From assembly GCF_017744435.1 (NCBI RefSeq), contig NZ_JAGIBG010000020.1, positions 1 to 64,000 on the forward strand: 64,000 nucleotides of DNA, written 5' to 3'. Both the position numbers and the translations under genes were made by a program. This stretch comes from Pseudomonas sp. (GTDB lineage: Bacteria; Pseudomonadota; Gammaproteobacteria; Pseudomonadales; Pseudomonadaceae). This document shows positions 19,980 to 29,512 of the stretch, piece after piece; positions within the stretch are counted from its first letter, which is position 1; every line of letters starts with the position of its first letter. Under the pieces are notes generated by a model. It worked only from the letters and a program-made list of their open reading frames with translations. It was not told the DNA's origin and did no database searches.

Positions 19980-20026
19980 ACCCAACATCTAGTGGTTTGC
20001 TGTGCTGGGGATACAAGATAATGCGG
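19980..20026 (-). promoter_or_regulatory. Two NrdR-like boxes upstream of nrdA
   Basis: ACCCAACATCTAGTGG at 19980-19995 matches 12 of 16 consensus positions; ATACAAGATAATGCGG at 20011-20026 matches about 10. The starts are 31 bp apart, the same as the nrdB pair and as expected for NrdR dimers on one helix face. The nrdR gene is not in the window. Confidence 0.7.
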
Positions 20027-20053
20027 TACAGGGGTCTTTGCAAGGCGACCGCC

Positions 20054-20062
20054 TGTGGATAA
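20054..20062 (-). promoter_or_regulatory. Consensus DnaA box upstream of nrdA
   Basis: TTATCCACA on the minus strand is a perfect DnaA box, 28 bp upstream of the outer NrdR-like box. E. coli nrdAB is likewise controlled by DnaA, so a link between replication initiation and dNTP supply is plausible. The rest of 20063-20319 shows no other clear element. Confidence 0.6.
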
Positions 20063-20319
20063 CTTGTGCGTACTTTGTGAGTGAATAGTGGGTAATCGCT
20101 GTAGGCCTAGTGCCAAGTGGCGTGCACTATTTTTCTCTCGGTCGCTGCCCCCAGGCAGAATTTTTCGGGCGCAAACCCTAGCACAAAAAACGGTTCAGTC
20201 GAGGCTGCCGCCGGGCAGGTTGGCAGTGCCGGCGGGCGGCACGTAGTATCCGGGGCTGATGTTGCCTTTTGGTTAAAGGCCGGTACCGACAGAAAAACAA
20301 CAATTCAAAGGCAGGGGCC

Positions 20320-21018
20320 ATGGACCAACCCAGCAACCGAATCCTCATCGTCGAAGACGACCAGCGCCTGGCCGAGCTCACTGCCGAATACTTGCAGGCC
20401 AACGGCTACGAGGTCGCCGTGGAAGGCGATGGCGCCCGCGCCGCGCGCCGCATTGTCGACAGCCAGCCGGACCTGGTGATCCTCGACCTGATGCTCCCTG
20501 GCGAAGACGGCCTGAGCATCTGCCGCCGCGTGCGTGGCCAGTACACCGGCCCGATTCTGATGCTGACGGCCCGTAGCGACGAACTCGATCAGGTCCAGGG
20601 CCTGGACCTGGGGGCCGACGACTACGTGTGCAAGCCGGTGCGGCCGCGCTTGCTGCTGGCGCGGATCCAGGCCCTGCTGCGGCGCAGCGAAAGCCCTGAG
20701 ACCAAGCGCCACGACCTGGCCTTCGGCCCGCTGCGCATCGACAATCGCCTGCGCGAAGCCTGGCTCGACGCGCAGCAGATCGACCTCACCGGCGCTGAAT
20801 TCGACCTGCTCTGGCTGCTGGCCAGCAATGCCGGGCGGGTGCTGACGCGCGAACAGATCTTCACCGCCTTGCGCGGTGTCGGCTACGACGGCCAGGACCG
20901 CTCCATCGATGTGCGCATTTCCCGGATTCGCCCCAAGATCGGCGACGACCCGATCCACCCGCGACTGATCAAGACGCTGCGCAGCAAGGGTTACCTGTTC
21001 GTCGGCGATGCCCCATGA
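20320..21018 (+). CDS. OmpR-family response regulator, RstA-like
   Basis: 232 residues. The receiver domain (1-120) has the acidic pair VEDD, the phospho-acceptor D56 in DLVILDLMLPGEDG, and K near DDYVCKPV. The C-terminal winged helix (about 135-230) shows TGAEFDLLWLLASNAGRVLTRE and RSKGYLFV. The start at 20320 was chosen from GCAGGGG just upstream and the domain start. Its stop overlaps the kinase gene by four bases (ATGA). The pair resembles RstA/RstB by overall sequence; what it senses here is unknown. Confidence 0.9.
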   Translation: MDQPSNRILIVEDDQRLAELTAEYLQANGYEVAVEGDGARAARRIVDSQPDLVILDLMLPGEDGLSICRRVRGQYTGPILMLTARSDELDQVQGLDLGADDYVCKPVRPRLLLARIQALLRRSESPETKRHDLAFGPLRIDNRLREAWLDAQQIDLTGAEFDLLWLLASNAGRVLTREQIFTALRGVGYDGQDRSIDVRISRIRPKIGDDPIHPRLIKTLRSKGYLFVGDAP

Positions 21019-22616
21019 ACCGCTCGATCTTCCTGCGCATCTACGGCGGCATGCTCGCCGTACTGGTGCTGGTGGCATTGCTCGGCGCGCTCAGCCTGCA
21101 CCTGGTCAACGAAGTGCGCGCGGCGCAGCATCGCGAGCGACTGGCCCAGGGCACGTTCAGCCTGATGGCCGATAACCTGGCGCAGCAGAACGAAACCGAG
21201 CGCAAGCGCTCGTTGTTGATGTGGGGGCGTTTGCTGGGTGTGCCGCTCGAACTGCAGCCGATGTCGGCGCGCACGTTGGATGGCGGCCAGCGCGCCCGCC
21301 TGTACCGTGGCCTGGTGGTGGTGGAGAAGACCGGGCCGCACGCCGCCCAGGTGCTGCGCAAGATCGGCCAGGAAGACCTGTTGCTGGTGGCTCAGGTCAA
21401 GCAGGTCAGCGAGCAGCTGGCGCGTGCCACGCTCTATCTGCTGGCCGATGAGCTGGTGCGCTACCCGGTGACCGAGCAACAGCAACGCCTGGCAGAGATA
21501 ACCCGGAGCAAGGGCTTCGGCTTCGGCGTCGCCTTGCAACGTATCGAGCGGGTCGGCCTGGACGATGATCAGCGGCGCCGGGTAGAGGAGGGGGACACGG
21601 TGATGGCGCTGGGCCGCGATGGCGATTCCATCCGCGTGTTCGCCGGCCTGCCGGGTTCTCCACTGGTGCTGGAGATCGGCCCGCTGTATCAGCTCAACCC
21701 TTATCCGCCGCAGTTGCTGATCCTCATAGCCTTCCTCGGCCTGTGCCTGATCGGCCTGGTGGTGTACCTGCTGGTGCGCCAGCTGGAACGGCGCGTGTCG
21801 GGCATGGAAATCGCCGCCACACGCATCGCCCAAGGCAGCCTGGACACCCGTGTGCCGGCCGGTGACGCCGATTCGGTTGGGCGCCTGGCCGCTGCGTTCA
21901 ATGGCATGGCCGAGCACCTGCAGCGTTCGCTGAACATGCAGCGTGAGCTGGTGCGCGCGGTGTCCCACGAACTGCGCACGCCGGTGGCACGCCTGCGTTT
22001 TGGCCTGGAGATGATCGAAAGCGCAACCACCGAGCAGGCCCGCGCCAAGCACCTGGCCGGCATGGATGGCGATATCCAGGACCTCGACAAGCTGGTCGAC
22101 GAGATGCTGACCTACGCACGCCTGGAACAGGGCGCGCCGGCGCTGAAATTCCAGCGTGTCGAACTGGATGCCTTGTTCGACCGGGTGATCGAAGAGCTGG
22201 CGCCGCTCAACAGCAAGGTCCGTTTGTTGCGTGGGGCGTGCCAGACCAGCGACGGCTGCTGGGTCGAGGCCGAGCCGCGTTACCTGCATCGTGCGCTGCA
22301 GAACCTGGTGAGCAATGCCCTGCGCCATGCTGGCAGTGAAGTACGCCTGAGCTACCAGCTGGGCCAGCAGCGTTGCCGCATCGATGTGGAAGACGATGGC
22401 CCGGGCATCCCCGAGGGTGTCTGGGATCGCATCTTCACCCCCTTCACCCGGCTCGACGACAGCCGCACCCGTGCTTCCGGCGGGCATGGCCTGGGCCTGT
22501 CGATCGTGCGGCGGATCATCTACTGGCATGCCGGCCGCGCCACGGTTGGGCGCAGCGAGGCGCTGGGCGGGGCCTGCTTCAGCCTCAACTGGCCGCGTGA
22601 GCAGGCGCCGCAGTAG
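21015..22616 (+). CDS. Sensor histidine kinase, RstB-like
   Basis: 533 residues. There is an N-terminal membrane helix, a periplasmic sensor segment to about residue 230, a second helix (LLILIAFLGLCLIGLVVYLLV), a HAMP linker, a phospho-acceptor H318 in VSHELRTPVARLRFGLE, and an ATP-binding domain with NALRHA, DDGPGIPEG and GGHGLGLSIV. It would phosphorylate the regulator encoded immediately upstream, with which it overlaps by ATGA. It faces the phosphopantetheinyl transferase gene with only 3 bp between the stop codons. Confidence 0.92.
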   Translation: MNRSIFLRIYGGMLAVLVLVALLGALSLHLVNEVRAAQHRERLAQGTFSLMADNLAQQNETERKRSLLMWGRLLGVPLELQPMSARTLDGGQRARLYRGLVVVEKTGPHAAQVLRKIGQEDLLLVAQVKQVSEQLARATLYLLADELVRYPVTEQQQRLAEITRSKGFGFGVALQRIERVGLDDDQRRRVEEGDTVMALGRDGDSIRVFAGLPGSPLVLEIGPLYQLNPYPPQLLILIAFLGLCLIGLVVYLLVRQLERRVSGMEIAATRIAQGSLDTRVPAGDADSVGRLAAAFNGMAEHLQRSLNMQRELVRAVSHELRTPVARLRFGLEMIESATTEQARAKHLAGMDGDIQDLDKLVDEMLTYARLEQGAPALKFQRVELDALFDRVIEELAPLNSKVRLLRGACQTSDGCWVEAEPRYLHRALQNLVSNALRHAGSEVRLSYQLGQQRCRIDVEDDGPGIPEGVWDRIFTPFTRLDDSRTRASGGHGLGLSIVRRIIYWHAGRATVGRSEALGGACFSLNWPREQAPQ

Positions 22617-22619
22617 GGC

Positions 22620-23321
22620 TCAGACGCTGATCAGGCTGAGCAGGTGGCCATCCTGCAGGCAGAACTGGCCTTCCACTTCGGCGCCGTGTCGCCACTCGGG
22701 TGACAGGTCGGTGAGCAGGCGCAGGCGCGCCAGGCCATCGCCGGACCATTCCAGCACCTCGGCGTGCTCGAAATAGAAGCGCTGCCGGGTCAGTGGGTAG
22801 AGCGCCTTGAACAGGCTTTCCTTGAGCGAGAAGGTCAGGGTGACCGTCAGGCCCAGCTGGCTACGGTCCAGGCGCTCGCGTTCGGCAGGCGTCAGGATCT
22901 CGCCCATCAGCCGCTCGGCGCGCTCATCCTCCAGCAGCGCTTCCTGGTCCAGGCCCAGGCTGCGGCAGGCGCCATCGGCAGCGACCACGGCGGCGGCCCA
23001 GCCTTTGCCATGGGTGATCGAGCCGTGGATACCTGCGGGCCAGATTGGCGAGCGGTCCTCATGGGTGCCGGGGATGTAGTCGCGGCCATCCAGGCGCTGC
23101 AGTGCGGCGCGGGCGCAGACACGGCCGGCCAGGTACTCGGCCTGGCGCTTGGCCACCGAGCGTTGCAGGCTGGCGCTGGGCACGATGCCAGCGCGCTGGA
23201 AGTCATCGGCGGCCAGAAGGGCAGGGTCGAAGGCGCAGCTGACCAGCACCGCGCCGGGCAGCGGGCGGGGCAGGGGCCAGTGATGCTGGAGCGGGGCGCA
23301 GCAGGCGGGGAGTGTGTTCAT
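22620..23321 (-). CDS. 4'-phosphopantetheinyl transferase (EntD/PcpS type)
   Basis: About 233 residues. It loads acyl-, peptidyl- or aryl-carrier proteins with phosphopantetheine from CoA. SLGLDQEALLEDERAERL holds the Mg-binding Asp-x-Glu, and FSLKESLFKALYPL is the hallmark FSxKESxFK helix. As the only such enzyme here it may serve both fatty-acid and siderophore synthases, as PcpS does in P. aeruginosa. The start is uncertain: ATG 23321 begins MNTLPACCAP; an upstream ATG at 23342 has AGGA nearby and would add seven residues. Confidence 0.9.
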   Translation of the reverse strand: MNTLPACCAPLQHHWPLPRPLPGAVLVSCAFDPALLAADDFQRAGIVPSASLQRSVAKRQAEYLAGRVCARAALQRLDGRDYIPGTHEDRSPIWPAGIHGSITHGKGWAAAVVAADGACRSLGLDQEALLEDERAERLMGEILTPAERERLDRSQLGLTVTLTFSLKESLFKALYPLTRQRFYFEHAEVLEWSGDGLARLRLLTDLSPEWRHGAEVEGQFCLQDGHLLSLISV

Positions 23322-23371
23322 GGCGACTATTGTGCCAGCCATGAGTCCTGCTAAGCAGCCCCGGCGATCTT

Positions 23372-24166
23372 TTACTTGAACACCTGCTTGAAGAACGCCT
23401 GCATGTCTGCCCAGGAGCTCTTGTCTGCCGCCTCGTTGTAGCCAATGTCAGGCCCACCGTGATCGCCATGGCTCAGGCGATCCGCATCCGGGTTGGTGAA
23501 CCCATGCTTGGCGCCCGGAATGCTGACGAACTGGTAGTTGACCTTGGCCGCATCCATCTCTTTCTTGAAGGCGTCCACCTGCTGCGGGGTGACCATGCTG
23601 TCGTCCGCACCGTGTTCGACCAGCAGGTAGGCCCGCACCACGCCAGGCTCGGTGACCGGTGTCTGGGTGGCCAGCGCGCCGTGGAAACTCACCACGCCAT
23701 CCAGCCTCGCGCCCCGGCGCGCGGCATCCAGTACCACCTTGCCGCCAAAGCAATAACCCACTGCGCCGAGCTTGTGCTTGTCGGTGTAGGGTTGTTTCTT
23801 CAGCAGCTCGAGCCCGGCGTCGAAGCGCCTGGCAGCTGCTTTGGGGTCCTTCATCGCCTCGGCCATGAACGCCTGGGCGTCCTGCGGGTGCTCGGTGTGC
23901 TTGCCTTCGCCATACATGTCGATGGCCAGCGCGCTGTAGCCCAGCCCGGCAAGGTCGCGGGCCCGGCGTTTTGCATAATCGTTCAGCCCCCACCATTCGT
24001 GCACCACCAGCACACCCGGGCGCTCGCCCTTCACGGCGTCGTCGTAGGCGTAATAGCCGATCAGCGCGGTGCCGTCAGCATCTTGGTAACGGATCTCGCG
24101 GGTCTGCACCGCCGCTTGGGCGAGGGCGGCGCTGCACATCAGGGTCAGGGCCAGCAGGGCACGCAT
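23372..24166 (-). CDS. Dienelactone hydrolase family protein with signal peptide
   Basis: 264 residues. An N-terminal signal peptide (MRALLALTLMCSAALAQA) predicts export to the periplasm. The alpha/beta hydrolase core has the nucleophile Cys in GAVGYCFGGKV, the Asp in EHGADDSMV and the His in AKHGFTNP, the triad of dienelactone hydrolases. The start was chosen from the strong AGGAG before ATG 24166; further upstream codons are not a signal peptide. It is divergent from oprH, and the shared 129-bp region carries PhoP-like half-sites. Natural substrate unknown. Confidence 0.88.
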   Translation of the reverse strand: MRALLALTLMCSAALAQAAVQTREIRYQDADGTALIGYYAYDDAVKGERPGVLVVHEWWGLNDYAKRRARDLAGLGYSALAIDMYGEGKHTEHPQDAQAFMAEAMKDPKAAARRFDAGLELLKKQPYTDKHKLGAVGYCFGGKVVLDAARRGARLDGVVSFHGALATQTPVTEPGVVRAYLLVEHGADDSMVTPQQVDAFKKEMDAAKVNYQFVSIPGAKHGFTNPDADRLSHGDHGGPDIGYNEAADKSSWADMQAFFKQVFK

Positions 24167-24196
24167 GTTCACTACTCCTTGTTTTGCCAACAGATC

Positions 24197-24235
24197 GTTC
24201 AGCCGCGGTTCAGCCAGGGTTCAGCCGTGGTTCAG
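24197..24235 (+). promoter_or_regulatory. Four phased GTTCAG half-sites (PhoP-box-like) upstream of oprH
   Basis: GTTCAG occurs at 24197, 24208, 24219 and 24230, exactly 11 bp apart. PhoP boxes are two hexamers with a 5-bp gap, so this is a double box. A -10-like TACTCT at 24247-24252 starts 11 bp after the last half-site, as in promoters where PhoP replaces the -35. It lies about 60 bp above the oprH start. Confidence 0.75.
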
Positions 24236-24295
24236 GGCACCCTGCTTACTCTAGCTTCCAGACCGCAACACTGCCTTTATCTGGAGTACCGTGCC

Positions 24296-24901
24296 ATGAA
24301 AACCTTCAACTCCCTGCTCGCCGCCATGGCTGTCTGTGCCGCTGGCATCACCAATGCCCAGGCTGCGGAAGAGAACTTCGCCAGCCTGACTTATGGTCAG
24401 ACCAGCGACAAGGTGCGCAAGTCCGGCCTGCTGCAGAGCAATACCGACCACCTGAACGCCGATGGCATCATTGGTAAGGACGATACCTGGGGCGTGCGCC
24501 TGGGCAAGATCAATGATCAGGCCCGCTACTACCTGACTTACGACAACGTTTCCGGTGACCACAGCGGCTACAAGCTGCGCCAGGAAAACCTGCTCGGCAG
24601 CTACGACCTGCTCCTGCCGGTGGGGGACACCACCAAGCTGTTCGGCGGCGGCAGCCTGGGCATGACCAAGCTGACCCAGGATTCGCCGGGGGCCAGCCGT
24701 GATACCGACTACGGTTATGCAGTAGGGCTGCAGGCCGGGGTGATTCAGGAGATCACCGACAATGCTTCGATGGAGCTGGGGTACCGTTATCTGCGTACCA
24801 ACGCAGAGACCGAAGTGGGCGCCAGTGGTGGGCCAAAGGAAGGCACCTTGCGCCTGACCAGCAGTGCACAGACCTATCTGGCGGCAACCTACAAGTTCTG
24901 A
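24296..24901 (+). CDS. oprH: OprH-type outer membrane protein
   Basis: 201 residues with a signal peptide ending after NAQA and an eight-stranded barrel pattern ending ...TYLAATYKF, with the terminal Phe required for outer-membrane assembly. OprH replaces Mg ions that bridge LPS at low Mg and gives resistance to cationic peptides and EDTA. GGAG lies upstream of the ATG. It is first in oprH-phoP-phoQ, the order seen across Pseudomonas, behind four PhoP-like half-sites. A REP pair lies between oprH and phoP and could lower read-through into the regulator genes. Confidence 0.88.
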   Translation: MKTFNSLLAAMAVCAAGITNAQAAEENFASLTYGQTSDKVRKSGLLQSNTDHLNADGIIGKDDTWGVRLGKINDQARYYLTYDNVSGDHSGYKLRQENLLGSYDLLLPVGDTTKLFGGGSLGMTKLTQDSPGASRDTDYGYAVGLQAGVIQEITDNASMELGYRYLRTNAETEVGASGGPKEGTLRLTSSAQTYLAATYKF

Positions 24902-24923
24902 CCAGCGAGCCGGGTTATCCTGT

Positions 24924-25038
24924 ACTGGCCCTTTCGCGGGTGAACCCGCTCCCACAGGGACTGCACAAGTTTCGAAGATTGTGCGATCGCTGTGGGAGCG
25001 GGTTTATCGAGGCGTCGAACCGCCGCGAAGAGGCCAGC
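24924..25038. repeat. REP pair between oprH and phoP
   Basis: Arms of the TTCGCGGGTGAACCCGCTCC type (about 24924-24960) and an imperfect inverted copy (24989-25038), interrupted by a small insertion GAGGCGTCGA in the second arm. It ends 29 bp before the phoP start. Confidence 0.82.
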
Positions 25039-25067
25039 ACAGGCAACACATTAAAGAGGAGTCTTGA

Positions 25068-25745
25068 ATGAAATTGCTGGTGGTCGAGGACGAAGCCCTG
25101 CTGCGGCACCACCTCCTCACACGCCTGGGTGAAAGCGGCCATGTGGTCGAAGCCGTGGCCAATGCCGAAGAAGCGCTGTACCAGGTCGAACACTTCCATT
25201 TCGACCTGGCCATCGTCGACCTGGGCCTGCCTGGCATCAGCGGTCTCGAGCTGATCGGCCGCCTGCGCAGCCAGGGCAAGACCTTTCCCATCCTCATTCT
25301 CACCGCCCGTGGCAACTGGCAGGACAAGGTCGAAGGCCTGGCTGCCGGTGCCGACGACTATCTGGTCAAGCCGTTCCAGTTCGAGGAACTCGAAGCGCGC
25401 CTGAACGCCTTGCTGCGTCGCTCCAGCGGTTTCACCCAGTCGACCATCGCCGCCGGCCCCCTGGTGCTGGACCTCAATCGCAAACAGGCAACCCTGGATG
25501 AGCAGCCGCTGGCACTGACGGCCTACGAGTACCGCATCCTCGAGTACCTCATGCGTCATCACCAGCAAGTGGTGGCCAAGGACCGCCTGATGGAGCAGCT
25601 CTATCCCGGCGACGAGGAGCGTGACCCCAACGTCATCGAGGTGCTGGTCGGCCGCCTGCGCCGCAAGCTCGAGGGCGAGAGTGGTTTCAAGCCGATCGAC
25701 ACGGTGCGCGGCCTCGGCTACTTGTTCACCGAGCGCTGCCGATGA
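25068..25745 (+). CDS. phoP: Response regulator PhoP
   Basis: 225 residues, OmpR family. The receiver has acidic VEDE at the N-terminus, phospho-acceptor D51 in DLAIVDLGLPGISG, and K in DDYLVKPFQFEEL. The winged-helix output domain has LTAYEYRILEYLMRHHQQVV and RGLGYLFTER. PhoP activates genes for LPS and Mg adaptation. AGAGGAG precedes the ATG. The gene follows oprH after a REP pair and overlaps phoQ by ATGA. The assignment rests on sequence and on the conserved oprH-phoP-phoQ order. Confidence 0.95.
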   Translation: MKLLVVEDEALLRHHLLTRLGESGHVVEAVANAEEALYQVEHFHFDLAIVDLGLPGISGLELIGRLRSQGKTFPILILTARGNWQDKVEGLAAGADDYLVKPFQFEELEARLNALLRRSSGFTQSTIAAGPLVLDLNRKQATLDEQPLALTAYEYRILEYLMRHHQQVVAKDRLMEQLYPGDEERDPNVIEVLVGRLRRKLEGESGFKPIDTVRGLGYLFTERCR

Positions 25746-27088
25746 TCCGCTCGCTGCGGGTGCGGCTGATGCTCGCGGCGGCAGTGCTGGCGCTGCTGTT
25801 CATGCTGGGGCTGCTGCCTGCCTTGCAGAAGGCTTTCAGCCTGGCCCTGAAGGAATCGATCGAGCAGCGCCTGGCTTCGGATGTGACCACGCTGATATCC
25901 GCCGCGCGCATCGAGCACGGCCAGTTGCAGATGCCCGAATTGCTGCCGGACGAGCGCTACAACCTGCCGTACACCGGCCTGCTGGGCTACATCTTCGACC
26001 GTGACGGCAACCTGGTCTGGCATTCGCGCGCCACCGCCGACCGGCACATCAATTACCGCCCGCGCTACGACGGGCGTGGCAATGAGTTCGCCCGTATCCA
26101 TCAGAACGATGGCGAAGAGTTTTTCGTCTATGACGTCGAGATCAAGCTGCTCGGCGGCCAGAGCGCGGCCTACAGCATCGTGGCACTGCAGCCGGTGAGT
26201 GAATACAAGGCCACGCTCAATGGCCTGCGCGAAAAGCTCTACCTGGGCTTTGGCGCGGCCTTGCTGGCCCTGCTGGCGCTGCTCTGGGCCGGCCTGACCT
26301 GGGGGCTGCGTTCGCTGCGCCGGTTGAGCACTGAGCTGGATGAGGTGGAGTCTGGTGCACGTGATGGCCTCAGTGGTGAGCACCCGCGTGAACTGCTGCG
26401 CCTGACCCGCTCGTTGAACCGCTTGTTGAGTAGCGAGCGCGAACAACGCACCCGTTACCGCGATTCGTTGGGCGACCTGGCGCACAGCCTGAAGACCCCG
26501 CTGGCAGTATTGCAGGGCGTGGGCGAGAGCATGCAGCAGCGTGCCGGCGAGCGCGAGCAGGCGCGGGTGCTGCAGAGCCAGATCGAGCGCATGAGCCAGC
26601 AGATCGATTACCAGCTTCAGCGCGCCAGCCTGCGCAAGAGCGGCCTGGTGCGCCACAGCGTGCTGCTGCTGCCGGTGCTGGAGAGCTTGTGCAGCACCTT
26701 GACCAAGGTCTATCGCGACAAGCGGGTCGAGGTCGAGCTGGATGTGCCTGCGCAGGCGCATGTGCCGATGGAGCAGGGCGCGTTGCTGGAGCTGCTGGGC
26801 AATCTGCTGGAGAACGCCTACCGGCTGAGCCTGGGGCACGTGCGGGTGAGCCTGCGGGAGGCGCCCGGCACGCTGACACTGTGCATCGAGGACGACGGCC
26901 CCGGGGTACCGGCTGACCAGCGTGAGCGGATTCTCGAGCGCGGTGAACGGCTGGACCGGCAGCACCCGGGGCAGGGCATTGGCCTGGCGGTGGTCAAAGA
27001 TATCGTCGACAGCTATGACGCCGAGCTGACCCTTGATGAATCCACGTTGGGCGGGGCCGTCTTCTGCATCACGTTGCACCTTGATTGA
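25742..27088 (+). CDS. phoQ: Sensor kinase PhoQ
   Basis: 448 residues. Two membrane helices (about 8-28 and 165-190) flank a periplasmic sensor rich in acidic residues near the membrane (HQNDGEEFFVYDVE), the kind used by PhoQ to detect Mg and cationic peptides. The cytoplasmic part has a HAMP linker, the phospho-acceptor His in DLAHSLKTPLAVL, and the ATP-binding motifs LLENAYRLS, EDDGPGVP and GQGIGLAVVK. It overlaps phoP by four bases. A REP pair follows its stop. Confidence 0.94.
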   Translation: MIRSLRVRLMLAAAVLALLFMLGLLPALQKAFSLALKESIEQRLASDVTTLISAARIEHGQLQMPELLPDERYNLPYTGLLGYIFDRDGNLVWHSRATADRHINYRPRYDGRGNEFARIHQNDGEEFFVYDVEIKLLGGQSAAYSIVALQPVSEYKATLNGLREKLYLGFGAALLALLALLWAGLTWGLRSLRRLSTELDEVESGARDGLSGEHPRELLRLTRSLNRLLSSEREQRTRYRDSLGDLAHSLKTPLAVLQGVGESMQQRAGEREQARVLQSQIERMSQQIDYQLQRASLRKSGLVRHSVLLLPVLESLCSTLTKVYRDKRVEVELDVPAQAHVPMEQGALLELLGNLLENAYRLSLGHVRVSLREAPGTLTLCIEDDGPGVPADQRERILERGERLDRQHPGQGIGLAVVKDIVDSYDAELTLDESTLGGAVFCITLHLD

Positions 27089-27098
27089 TCGGTTGCAA

Positions 27099-27200
27099 TG
27101 CCGGCCCTTTCGCGGCTAAAGCCGCTCCCACAGGGACCTCACCGTATTTGAGCCTGGTGCTATCCCTGTGTGGCCTTAGCCGCGAAAGGGCCGGCACAGG
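27099..27200. repeat. REP pair downstream of phoQ
   Basis: Arms GGCCCTTTCGCGGCTAAAGC (from 27103) and the inverse (to 27193), the second with a small deletion in its GAGCGGC part. It ends the phoPQ unit and begins the 408-bp gap before dctA, whose rest holds enhancer-like palindromes and a sigma-54 promoter. Confidence 0.85.
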
Positions 27201-27213
27201 CATTAGCGACTCG

Positions 27214-27268
27214 GGCGGATTCCCGCCATTTCCTTTGTACATTTCCCGCCACCGGGCGGAAATCCGCC
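27214..27268 (+). promoter_or_regulatory. Two GGCGGA-N2-TCCGCC-type palindromes, likely enhancer sites for dctA
   Basis: GGCGGATTCCCGCC at 27214-27227 and GGCGGAAATCCGCC at 27255-27268 are nearly identical palindromes 41 bp apart, close to four turns. They centre about 112 and 153 bp above the predicted start of a sigma-54 promoter, the usual place for sites of an NtrC-type activator such as DctD. DctB/DctD are not in the window. Confidence 0.6.
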
Positions 27269-27347
27269 ACCTTTCCTCAGAAAATTCGCCCCGTCGTTGG
27301 GCATTTACAGCCCGTAAACATTAGCGCTGCACCCAAGATGGGCATTT

Positions 27348-27363
27348 TGGCATCGCCCTTGCT
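27348..27363 (+). promoter_or_regulatory. Sigma-54 promoter of dctA
   Basis: TGGCAT-N5-TTGCT, with GG and GC twelve bases apart, matches the -24/-12 consensus TGGCAC-N5-TTGCA at all key positions. It would start dctA transcription near 27374, about 120 bases above the ATG. Confidence 0.75.
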
Positions 27364-27493
27364 ATCTCACTGGCAGAGGCCTGCCCAGGCAGCTCGAACA
27401 CAACGACAAATCCCTCCAGGTGCAGGAGGGTTAGCGATTCAGGTGCTTGCACACCCTGGGAAGGGTGAAGCCGGCACACTTGAGGAAAAATGA

Positions 27494-28819
<1,326 letters not shown>

Positions 28820-28836
28820 TCCTGACGCGGTAAAAA

Positions 28837-28865
28837 AGAAGGCGACCCTTGGGTCGCCTTTCTTG
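28837..28865. terminator. Terminator between dctA and the SprT-like gene
   Basis: AAGGCGACCC, loop TT, GGGTCGCCTT followed by TCTT; an A-run on the left gives a T-run on the other strand, so it can serve both convergent genes. Confidence 0.9.
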
Positions 28866-28872
28866 TGCCTGC

Positions 28873-29367
28873 CTATTCGACGCGGGTTTCGCCGCTGTAC
28901 ACCAATATCCCCCGGCAGCGCCGGCACAAGTAGCGCCGCCCCTGGCGCACCAGCTTGTGCCGCTGCGCGGTAAACGGGAAATCACCCTCCGGGCATGGGC
29001 AGCGGTAGATGTAGCGGGTCACCACCCGCCGCTGCACTGCATAGTTGTGGCAGCGATTCGGCGGCAGTTCATACACCCCGCGCATGATCAGCTGCCACTC
29101 CTCGCCATGGGCCTGGATGCGGTCACCAAACAGTTGGTGGGCCACCAGGTGCGCCACTTCATGGGCCACGGTCTGGCGTAGGAAGTCGTCCTGGTTCTCG
29201 CGATACAGCTGCAGGTTGAAGCGCAGCAGGTTCTCGTGCAAATGGGCGACGCCGGCCTTCTGGCCGCGCAGCTTGAAGCTGACTTCCGGGCGCGGGAAGG
29301 GGCGTTTGAAGAAGGCTTCGGCTTGCTGGTAACAGGTTTCGACGCGTTGTTTGAGCAGCTCGGGCAT
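28873..29367 (-). CDS. sprT: SprT-family zinc metalloprotease-like protein
   Basis: 164 residues from the ATG at 29367 (an upstream in-frame Met would add 20; AGGAG lies 12 bases before the chosen start). The HEVAHLVAH sequence is a zinc HExxH metalloprotease motif. A C-terminal zinc ribbon has CPC and CRRC cysteine pairs. The SprT/Spartan fold is linked to DNA-protein crosslink repair in eukaryotes, whereas the bacterial role is not settled. It converges with dctA and is separate from the Yip1 gene upstream. Confidence 0.88.
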   Translation of the reverse strand: MPELLKQRVETCYQQAEAFFKRPFPRPEVSFKLRGQKAGVAHLHENLLRFNLQLYRENQDDFLRQTVAHEVAHLVAHQLFGDRIQAHGEEWQLIMRGVYELPPNRCHNYAVQRRVVTRYIYRCPCPEGDFPFTAQRHKLVRQGRRYLCRRCRGILVYSGETRVE

Positions 29368-29455
29368 GGCGGGGTGGTTCTCCTGACCGGGCATTATGCC
29401 GGATGCCTGTCGCGGTTGCCGAGCCACCGGTCAGCAGGCAGGCATCGTGATAAAG

Positions 29456-29478
29456 ACAAAGGCCGCCTTGCGGCGGCC
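29456..29478 (-). terminator. Terminator after the Yip1-family gene
   Basis: Read leftward: GGCCGCC, loop GCAA, GGCGGCC followed by TTTGTCTTTA, 35 bp after the stop of the 29513-30112 gene. Confidence 0.82.
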
Positions 29479-29512
29479 CCTGGCTTGATGCCCTATGTTG
29501 GCTGGATCTGAT

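Noticed and set aside
19662..20319. A small coding gene in the nrdA upstream region
   Set aside because: Frames of 70-100 codons exist on both strands but lack ribosome binding sites and plausible composition.
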